From JBEKZQ01 sp049509675 (lineage in GTDB: Bacteria > Planctomycetota > Planctomycetia > Pirellulales > Thermoguttaceae), in NCBI GenBank assembly GCA_049509675.1, contig JBEKZQ010000165.1:1-12472 (forward strand): 12,472 nucleotides of DNA, read 5' to 3'. Of this stretch, positions 6,732 through 12,472 are shown piece by piece (position 1 is the first letter of the stretch; every line of letters begins with the position of its first letter). The notes under the pieces are model-generated. The model was not told where the DNA came from and did not search any database. It was given only the letters and a program-made list of their open reading frames with translations. Made by a program: the position numbers and the translations under genes.

Positions 6732-8150
6732 TTACCGGCGTTTAGGCCGATAGAGATCGGTGGCCGTGCCGAAAAACATCTCGGCGGCCGCGCCCAGGGT
6801 TTCGCCCAGCGTCGGGTGGGGATGGATCGTGTCGATCAGGTCGTGGACGGTGCAGCCCATTTCCAGGGCCAACACGGCTTCGGCGATCAGATCGCCGGCC
6901 CCGGCGCCGACGATGCCGCAGCCCAGCAGCCGCTCGCTCTGGCCATCGATCAGCCACTTGGTCAGCCCCTCGGTGCGGCCGATGGCTTGGGCCCGGCCGC
7001 TGGCCGCCCAGGGGAACTGGGCCACTTCCACCTTGCGGCCCTGCTGCCGGGCCTCGGTCTCGGTCAACCCGGCCCAGGCGATCTCCGGATCGGTGAACAC
7101 CACGGCCGGGATGGCGCGGGGCTCGAACGCGACCGATTGGCCATCCAGGGCTGCGATGGCCGTCTTGGCTTCGTGCGCGGCCTTGTGGGCCAACATCGGG
7201 CCGCCGGCCACGTCGCCGATGGCCCAGATGTGCTCGTCGCTCGTCCGCCGCTGCGGATCCACCGTCACGAAGCCCTGGCGGTCGATGGTCACTTTGGTGT
7301 TTTCCAGTCCCAGATCGTCGCTATTGGGCCGCCGGCCCACGGCGACGAGCACCCGGCTGAAACGCCGCGTTTTTTTCTCCGCCGCGCCGTCGAAGGTGAC
7401 TTCGATCTCCTGGCCTTTCTCGGCCAGGGCCACCACCTTCGTGCTGAGATCGATGGCCTCGAACTGCTCTTGCAGCCGCTTGTCCAACGGTTTGACCAGA
7501 TCGCGGTCGACGCCCGGCAACAGGCCGTCGGTCATTTCCACCACCGATACCCGGCTCCCCAGGGCCGCATAGACCGTGCCCAGTTCCAGGCCGATGTAGC
7601 CGCCGCCCACGACCAGCAGCGTCTCGGGCACGTCGGGCAACTCCAACGCCCCGGTGGAATCCATGATCCGCGGCGTGGGCAGGTCGAACAGCGGCAAGCG
7701 CGTGGGCCGCGAACCGCTGGCCAGGATGCATTCCGCGAATCGCAGCCGATCGTCCTCGGGCCTCTTGTCGCCGGCCGGATGGAGCGAGAGCGTTTGTGAA
7801 TCGATGAACCGCGCCCGGGCCCGCAGCACGCGAACCTTGCGTTTGCCGCTGATTTGCTTCAGACCGCCGCTGAGTGTGGCGATCACTTTTTCCTTGCGTG
7901 CCCGCATGGCCGCCACGTCCACGGTGGGCGGTGGGAAGGCGACGCCCCACTGGGCCAGGTGTTTGGCTTCCGCCATGCTCTTGGCCACGTGCAACAAGGC
8001 TTTGGAGGGAATGCAGCCGCGCAGCAGGCACACGCCGCCCAGTCGCGGCTCCTGGTCCACCAGCGTGACCTCGATACCGTGATCGGCGGCCAGAAAGGCC
8101 GCCGCATAGCCGCCCGGTCCGCCGCCAAGTACAACGAGTTGCGTGTTCAT
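6732..8150 (-). CDS. lpd: Dihydrolipoyl dehydrogenase (E3)
   Basis: This 472-residue FAD-dependent disulphide oxidoreductase reoxidises the dihydrolipoyl group of E2 and reduces NAD+. Visible motifs are the FAD-binding GGGPGGYAAA (9-18), the redox-active pair CLLRGC (Cys41, Cys46) followed by IPSK, the NAD-binding VVGGGYIGLE (180-189), the second FAD contact WAIGDVAG (309-316), and the C-terminal active-site HPHPTLGE with His445 and Glu450. The redox loop reads CLLRGC where CLNVGC is the common form, but both cysteines are intact. Length is normal for the family. It is the last gene of the aceE-aceF-lpd order, 109 bp after aceF, so it most likely serves the pyruvate complex, although E3 can be shared with other 2-oxoacid dehydrogenases. 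No Shine-Dalgarno is apparent. Confidence 0.95.
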   Translation of the reverse strand: MNTQLVVLGGGPGGYAAAFLAADHGIEVTLVDQEPRLGGVCLLRGCIPSKALLHVAKSMAEAKHLAQWGVAFPPPTVDVAAMRARKEKVIATLSGGLKQISGKRKVRVLRARARFIDSQTLSLHPAGDKRPEDDRLRFAECILASGSRPTRLPLFDLPTPRIMDSTGALELPDVPETLLVVGGGYIGLELGTVYAALGSRVSVVEMTDGLLPGVDRDLVKPLDKRLQEQFEAIDLSTKVVALAEKGQEIEVTFDGAAEKKTRRFSRVLVAVGRRPNSDDLGLENTKVTIDRQGFVTVDPQRRTSDEHIWAIGDVAGGPMLAHKAAHEAKTAIAALDGQSVAFEPRAIPAVVFTDPEIAWAGLTETEARQQGRKVEVAQFPWAASGRAQAIGRTEGLTKWLIDGQSERLLGCGIVGAGAGDLIAEAVLALEMGCTVHDLIDTIHPHPTLGETLGAAAEMFFGTATDLYRPKRR

Positions 8151-8200
8151 GGGACAAAAGTGGGGTTAGAAGCCATAAGAGAATAGGTTTATCAATCATC

Positions 8201-8227
8201 GTAGGACGGATTGCCAATCCGTCTTAC
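8201..8227. repeat. 12-bp hairpin between aceF and lpd
   Basis: GTAGGACGGATT (8201-8212) and AATCCGTCTTAC (8216-8227) pair along 12 bases with one G-T wobble and a three-base GCC loop. It lies in the only sizeable gap of the operon and has no T-tract, so a classical terminator is unlikely. A REP-like dispersed palindrome, or a processing/stability hairpin separating lpd from aceEF mRNA, are the alternatives. I recall similar words in planctomycete intergenic DNA, but this is unchecked. Confidence 0.7.
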
Positions 8228-8259
8228 GGGCAACTGGCAAAGTCATTGTTTTGCGGCCC

Positions 8260-9516
8260 CTAGCCCTCACCGCCGGCCAGCAACAGTTTGCCGGGCGATT
8301 GCAGGAAAGCGATGACTTCGTTGAGAAACCGTGCGGCCGTGGCGCCGTCCACCAGGCGATGATCGTAGGACAAGCTCAGCGGCATCATCAGCCGGATCTC
8401 GATCTTCTCGTGATTCTCGCCGCGGACCACGGGCAGCCGGCGGGCGCGGCCCACCAGGAGCAAGGCCACCTCCGGATAGTTGATGATGGGCGTGCTGTAG
8501 GTCCCGCCCACGGCGCCCATGTTGCTGATGGTGAACGTGCCGCCGCGCAGTTCTTCCACGCCGAACTGGCCGGTGCGGGCCCGAGCGGCAATCGTCGCCA
8601 GGGCCTGGGCCAGTTGCGGAACCGACAGGCCCTCGGCATTGCGGACGTTGGGCACCACCAGGCCGCGCGGCGTATCGACGGCCACGCCCAGGTTGACGTA
8701 CTGCTTGTAAACGATCTGGTCCTTGTCGAGGTCGAAACTGGCGTTGATGGCCGGATGCCGCCGCAGGGCCAACGTGACGGCCTTCATCACCAGCGGCGTC
8801 ATCGTCAGTTTCACCTCCCGGCCGAGGTATCCGGCCGGCACGCCGGCGCGGAGTTGCTCCAACTCGGTCACGTCGGCATCATCGCAATTGGTCACGTGCG
8901 GGATGACCGTCGCCGAGCGGACCATCTGCTCGGCGATCGTGCGGCGGATGCGGGAGATGCGCTCGGTGCGGATCGGTCCCCAGGCGTCGCGTCCCGGTTC
9001 GCCCGGCGGAGTCACGGCGGCCGGCGCCGTTTGGGCCGGCACCTCGGAAGGGGCCGAGACGGCTGCCGGCCGGGCCGCTACCGCAGCCTGCACGTCTTCC
9101 GGCGTAATGCGGCCGCGTTTGCCGCTGCCTTGGACCCGGGCCAGATCGACGCCCAGTTCCCGGGCCAGTCGCCGCACGGCGGGACCGGCCGGCAGCGGGC
9201 CGCCGGCCGCTTCCTCCGCGCTGGCGGCGGGTGGTTGCTGGCCGACGTGCGAACTCTCTGGCGGCTGGGCCGGCGCCGCGGCCTCTTCCGTCTCCAGGAC
9301 CAGCAGCGCCTGGCCGACCTTGACCGTATCGCCCTTCTTGACCAACAGCTTAGTGACCTTGCCCGCGTGCGGGCAGGGGATCTCGACCACCGCCTTGTCG
9401 GTCTCCAATTCGATCACGCCGTCGTTGGCGGCAATGTGGTCGCCCACGCCGACCAGCACGTTGACCACGTCGCCGCTGGCGATGTTCTCGCCCAATACGG
9501 GAAGTTTGACTTCCAT
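8260..9516 (-). CDS. aceF: Dihydrolipoyl acetyltransferase (E2 of pyruvate dehydrogenase)
   Basis: This 418-residue protein forms the core of the pyruvate dehydrogenase complex and transfers the acetyl group from lipoyl to CoA. Domain order is a single lipoyl domain (about 1-77) with the lipoylated Lys41 in ETDKAVVE, a Pro/Ala-rich linker, a peripheral subunit-binding domain (about 111-147, AVRRLARELGVDL), a second Ala/Pro linker, and the catalytic domain (about 182-412) ending in SYDHRLVDG with His386 and Asp390. E. coli AceF has three lipoyl domains; one is common elsewhere. The ATG lies 8 bp after the aceE stop, with GAGGT overlapping that stop codon, so translation is probably coupled. 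The neighbouring homodimeric-type E1 makes pyruvate the likely substrate. Confidence 0.95.
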   Translation of the reverse strand: MEVKLPVLGENIASGDVVNVLVGVGDHIAANDGVIELETDKAVVEIPCPHAGKVTKLLVKKGDTVKVGQALLVLETEEAAAPAQPPESSHVGQQPPAASAEEAAGGPLPAGPAVRRLARELGVDLARVQGSGKRGRITPEDVQAAVAARPAAVSAPSEVPAQTAPAAVTPPGEPGRDAWGPIRTERISRIRRTIAEQMVRSATVIPHVTNCDDADVTELEQLRAGVPAGYLGREVKLTMTPLVMKAVTLALRRHPAINASFDLDKDQIVYKQYVNLGVAVDTPRGLVVPNVRNAEGLSVPQLAQALATIAARARTGQFGVEELRGGTFTISNMGAVGGTYSTPIINYPEVALLLVGRARRLPVVRGENHEKIEIRLMMPLSLSYDHRLVDGATAARFLNEVIAFLQSPGKLLLAGGEG

Positions 9517-9524
9517 TGATTACC

Positions 9525-12236
9525 TCATACGGTCCACGGGTGCGGTTTCTGCGGATCAAGTCCCAGGGTCTTGATCGCTTGGGGGAGTTTGGCTTTGGGG
9601 AACTGATCCTGGCGGGCCAATTCGCTCAATGCCGTCAGGGCGATGTTCTCGGCGTCGACCTCGAAGAAGCGGCGCAGGTCGGCGCGGGCCTCGCTGCGGC
9701 CGAAACCGTCGGTGCCCAACACGGTATAGCGAGCACCGACCCAGGGGGCGATCAACAACGGCACCGCGGCGACGTAATCCGAAGCGGCCACCACCGGCCC
9801 CGGCGCCGCGCCGAGCACCTCGTCCACATAGGGCCGGCGCGGCGCTTCGCCCGGGTGCAGGCGGTTCCAGCGCTGGCACTCGCGGGCGTCAAGGTACAGG
9901 GCCTTGTAGCTGGTCGCGCTATAGACGTTGCTGGACACGCCGAACTGCGACTGGAGGATCTCCTGGGCCCGCAGCGTCTCGCGGAGGATGGCCCCGCTGC
10001 CCAGCAGTTGCACCTGGGGTGCGTTGGGTCCGGCGTTGCGCTCGGCCAGCCGGTACAGTCCGCGGCAAATGCCCTCGGTCGATCCCAGGGGGAGGATCGG
10101 CATCTCGTAGTTCTCGTTCATCAGCGTGATGTAATAGAAGACGTCCTCGTCGAGGTAATACATCCGCCGGATGCCGTCGAGAATGATGACCGACAACTCG
10201 TAGGCGTAGCAGGGATCGTAGGCCCGCACGGTCGGATAGGCCAGGGCGAAGAGGTGGCTGTTTCCGTCCTGGTGTTGCAGCCCTTCGCCGGCCAGGGTGG
10301 TGCGGCCGGCGGTGCCGCCCAGGAGGAAGCCGCGGCTGCGCATGTCGCCGGCGGCCCACAGCAGGTCGCCGATCCGCTGGAAGCCGAACATCGAGTAATA
10401 GATGAAGAAGGGGATCATGCTCACGCCGTGGCTGGAGCGGGAGCTGCCGGCGGCGATGAACGAGGCCATCGAGCCGGCCTCGGTGATGCCTTCCTCGAGG
10501 ATCTGCCCGTCGACCGCCTCGCGGTAGTACAACACGTTCTCGATGTCCACCGGCTCGTACAACTGGCCGACGTGCGAGTAGATGCCGAACTGGCGGAAGA
10601 GGGCTTCCATGCCGAAGGTGCGGGCTTCGTCGGGCACGATCGGCACCACGTAGCGGCCGATGCTCTTGTCGCGCATCAGCCGCACCAGCAGGCGCACGAA
10701 GGCCATGGTGCTGGAGACCTCGCGGCCTTCGCTGCCGGCGAAGAACTCGGCGAACTCTTCCCACTTGGGCGGCTTCAGGCGCATGGTCGGCGCGCGGCGG
10801 CCCGGCACGGAACCGCCCAGGGCCCGGCGATGCTCGGCCAGGTAGCGAATCTCGGGGCTGTGGGCGGGCGGCTTGTAGAAGGCCGCGCGCCGCGCCTCCT
10901 CCTCCGAGATGGGAATCTCGAAACGCGCGCGGAACTCGACCAACTCGTCCTCGTTGAGCTTCTTCTGCTGATGCGTGATGTTGCGGCCTTCGCCCGCTTC
11001 GCCCAGGCCGTAGCCCTTGATCGTCTGCGCCAGGATCACCGTGGGCGAGCCCTGGTGCTCGACGGCCGCCTTGTAGGCCGCATACACCTTGGCCGGGTCG
11101 TGACCGCCGCGATTGAGCTTGCGGATCTGCTCGTCGCTCCAATCGGCCACCAGGGCCGCCAACTGCGGGTCGGCGCCGAAGAAGTGCTCGCGGATGTAGG
11201 CCCCGGAGGAGATCGAGTATCTCTGCGATTGGCCGTCGACCATTTCACCGATGCGGCGGACCAGCAGGCCCTCGCCGTCGCGCGCGAACAAGGGGTCCCA
11301 CTCCGAACCCCAGGCGACCTTGATCACGTTCCAGCCCGCGCCGCGGAAGGCGCCTTCCAACTCCTGCACGATCTGGCCGTTGCCGCGGACCGGACCGTCC
11401 AGGCGTTGCAGGTTGCAATTGACCACGAAGATCAGGTTATCCAACCGCTCGCGGGCGGCCAGCGTGATGGCGCCCAGGCTTTCCGGCTCGTCGCATTCGC
11501 CGTCGCCCAGGAAGGCCCACACCCGCGAGGCCCGGGCGTCCGGCTTGATGTTCCGATCGACCAGGTAATGGTTGAAGCGGGCCTGGTAAATGGCCATCAG
11601 CGGGCCCAGCCCCATGGAAACCGTGGGGAATTCCCAGAAGTCGGGCATCAGCCAGGGATGCGGATACGACGACAATCCGCCCCCAACGGCCAACTCGCGG
11701 CGAAAATGCAGCAGTTGCTCTTCGGTGAGCCGGCCCAGCAGGTAGGCCCGGGCGTAAATGCCCGGGGCCGCGTGCCCCTGGAAGAAGACCTGGTCGGGCG
11801 GCTTCTTGCCTTGTTTGCCGTGCAGGAAGTGATTGAAGGCCACTTCGTACAGCGTGGCGGCCGAAGCGAATGTCGAGATGTGCCCGCCGATGCCCGGACT
11901 CTGTTGGTTCGCCCGCACCACCATCGCCATGGCATTCCAGCGGATAATACTCTTGATTTTCCGTTCCAGGGCACGATCGCCCGGATAGGGCGGCTGTTCA
12001 TGGGCGGGAATCGTATTGATGAAGGGCGTGACGGCGCTGGACGCGAAGGGCACCCCCGCCCGGAAGGCCCGCTCCTTGAGCTTCTCTAGCAGGAATTGGG
12101 CCCGCTCATGCCCCTCGGTTCGGCAGACGTAATCCAGTGCGTCGAGCCATTCGGCGGTTTCCCGGGGGTCGTCGTCGCGGGCGAGCACCGGCACGGTGCC
12201 GGGGAGAATTGCTTTGGCAGTGGTTTCTGGTTTCAT
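9525..12236 (-). CDS. aceE: Pyruvate dehydrogenase E1, homodimeric type
   Basis: This 903-residue thiamine-diphosphate enzyme decarboxylates pyruvate and acetylates the lipoyl group of E2. It matches the long single-chain AceE type (E. coli 886 residues), not the alpha/beta type. Visible features are the N-terminal DPRETAEWLDALDYV (23-37) typical of AceE E2-binding regions, the ThDP/Mg motif GDGECDEPES (244-253) with NCNLQRLDGPVRGNG (273-287), the mobile active-site loop GEGRNITHQ with Glu416 and His422 (the equivalents of E. coli Glu401 and His407), and the catalytic glutamate Glu586 in EEGITEAG. All key residues appear present. No Shine-Dalgarno precedes the ATG at 12236, but a good promoter lies about 30 bp upstream and the expected 5' leader is short. 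It is the first gene of the aceE-aceF-lpd operon. Confidence 0.96.
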   Translation of the reverse strand: MKPETTAKAILPGTVPVLARDDDPRETAEWLDALDYVCRTEGHERAQFLLEKLKERAFRAGVPFASSAVTPFINTIPAHEQPPYPGDRALERKIKSIIRWNAMAMVVRANQQSPGIGGHISTFASAATLYEVAFNHFLHGKQGKKPPDQVFFQGHAAPGIYARAYLLGRLTEEQLLHFRRELAVGGGLSSYPHPWLMPDFWEFPTVSMGLGPLMAIYQARFNHYLVDRNIKPDARASRVWAFLGDGECDEPESLGAITLAARERLDNLIFVVNCNLQRLDGPVRGNGQIVQELEGAFRGAGWNVIKVAWGSEWDPLFARDGEGLLVRRIGEMVDGQSQRYSISSGAYIREHFFGADPQLAALVADWSDEQIRKLNRGGHDPAKVYAAYKAAVEHQGSPTVILAQTIKGYGLGEAGEGRNITHQQKKLNEDELVEFRARFEIPISEEEARRAAFYKPPAHSPEIRYLAEHRRALGGSVPGRRAPTMRLKPPKWEEFAEFFAGSEGREVSSTMAFVRLLVRLMRDKSIGRYVVPIVPDEARTFGMEALFRQFGIYSHVGQLYEPVDIENVLYYREAVDGQILEEGITEAGSMASFIAAGSSRSSHGVSMIPFFIYYSMFGFQRIGDLLWAAGDMRSRGFLLGGTAGRTTLAGEGLQHQDGNSHLFALAYPTVRAYDPCYAYELSVIILDGIRRMYYLDEDVFYYITLMNENYEMPILPLGSTEGICRGLYRLAERNAGPNAPQVQLLGSGAILRETLRAQEILQSQFGVSSNVYSATSYKALYLDARECQRWNRLHPGEAPRRPYVDEVLGAAPGPVVAASDYVAAVPLLIAPWVGARYTVLGTDGFGRSEARADLRRFFEVDAENIALTALSELARQDQFPKAKLPQAIKTLGLDPQKPHPWTV

Positions 12237-12255
12237 CGCGTGCGCCGTGGCTAGT

Positions 12256-12294
12256 TTTGACCGTCATTGTACGAAGAAGGCGGCCACGGTCAAA
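12256..12294. promoter_or_regulatory. Possible operator: 9-bp inverted repeat over the aceE promoter
   Basis: TTTGACCGT (12256-12264) and ACGGTCAAA (12286-12294) are perfect inverted copies separated by 21 bp. One arm covers the aceE -35 hexamer, the other the expected transcription start, and the -10 lies between. Centre-to-centre spacing is 30 bp, about three helical turns, compatible with a repressor binding both arms on one DNA face. No regulator gene is present in the window and the motif was not matched to a known one. Confidence 0.5.
12266..12293 (-). promoter_or_regulatory. Sigma70-type promoter of the aceE-aceF-lpd operon
   Basis: On the minus strand TTGACC (12293-12288) and TACAAT (12271-12266) each match the consensus at five of six positions and are separated by 16 bp. 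The predicted start near 12259 would give a leader of about 23 bases before the aceE ATG, in keeping with the lack of a Shine-Dalgarno. This is the best promoter-like match I found in the window. Confidence 0.65.
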
Positions 12295-12352
12295 CGGGTA
12301 CCCGGCTGGGACCGTCTCCCAGGAGAAGTGCAAAGTCGCGATGCGCGACACT

Positions 12353-12472
12353 AGTGGTCTGTCCATTTCGACATTACCGGTTGGGTGCCACTGCTGGCTT
12401 GCCCAGCAGTGCTGGAAACACGGTTGGACAAGCCAACCGTGGCACCCGTAAACTCAAGTTGGACAGACCACT
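12353..12472. repeat. 120-bp nested inverted-repeat element at the right edge
   Basis: The ends AGTGGTCTGTCCA (12353-12365) and TGGACAGACCACT (12460-12472) are perfect 13-bp inverted repeats. Inside them GGGTGCCAC (12383-12391) pairs with GTGGCACCC (12439-12447). Within that are two hairpins with 9-bp perfect stems: CACTGCTGG/CCAGCAGTG (12389-12411, loop CTTGC) and CACGGTTGG/CCAACCGTG (12419-12441, loop ACAAG). No coding frame of note is present. It looks like a non-autonomous mobile or REP-type element. Because the match runs to the last base of the window, the ends may be longer than seen. Confidence 0.8.

Noticed and set aside
6594..7799. A 401-codon open frame on the + strand opposite lpd
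   Set aside because: It is antisense to an intact E3 gene and repetitive in composition, with no motif.
8251..9519. A 422-codon open frame on the + strand opposite aceF
   Set aside because: It lies antisense to a clear E2 gene and has no recognisable domain; composition is that of a high-GC shadow frame.
9516..12089. An 857-codon open frame on the + strand opposite aceE
   Set aside because: It is antisense to a gene with every AceE active-site motif. Its translation is low-complexity (Ala, Gly, Val, His, Gln rich) as expected for the shadow of a GC-rich gene.
1..12472. CRISPR arrays, tRNA, rRNA or prophage attachment sites
   Set aside because: No regularly spaced direct repeats, no tRNA-like cloverleaf and no rRNA sequence were noticed on reading either strand.

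Overview
The window is GC-rich (roughly 60-65% by eye) and reads as a piece of a planctomycete chromosome, probably a Pirellulales-like lineage. That placement is inference. It rests on the style of the ABC/TPR trio, a Uma2-family protein, a remnant of a REP-associated tyrosine transposase, and intergenic palindromes that resemble, from memory only, repeats common in planctomycete genomes. No marker gene such as rRNA is present to confirm it.

Layout. Positions 1-134 are non-coding or the edge of an unseen gene, with a short AT-rich palindrome. Positions 135-4748 on the + strand hold a three-gene cluster: an ABC ATPase, an ABC-2 type permease with a large non-membrane domain inserted between its membrane segments, and a membrane-anchored helical (TPR-like) protein whose start codon overlaps the permease stop. 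They probably form one envelope export or remodelling system of unknown substrate. Positions 4882-5556 (+) encode an intact-looking Uma2 (PD-(D/E)XK nuclease-fold) protein. Positions 5557-6616 are a graveyard of mobile DNA: the N-terminal stub of a REP-associated tyrosine transposase, a 327-bp palindrome-rich element with about 30-bp imperfect terminal inverted repeats, and the N-terminal part of a DDE (IS4-like) transposase. The transposase ribosome-binding site lies inside a perfect 13-bp inverted repeat.

Positions 6732-12236 on the - strand are a complete pyruvate dehydrogenase operon in reading order aceE (E1, homodimeric type), aceF (E2, one lipoyl domain) and lpd (E3). It has a good sigma70-type promoter just upstream of aceE, overlapped by a perfect 9-bp inverted repeat. 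Together the three enzymes convert pyruvate, CoA and NAD+ to acetyl-CoA, CO2 and NADH. aceE and aceF are 8 bp apart. aceF and lpd are separated by about 109 bp containing a 12-bp hairpin. The right edge (12353-12472) is a 120-bp nested inverted-repeat element with 13-bp perfect ends and two 9-bp hairpins whose loops are complementary.

The core genes look ordinary. The most interesting signals are the non-coding palindromic elements, the RBS-masking hairpin of the transposase remnant, and the unusual permease architecture. I did not find a clearly new defence or biosynthetic system.
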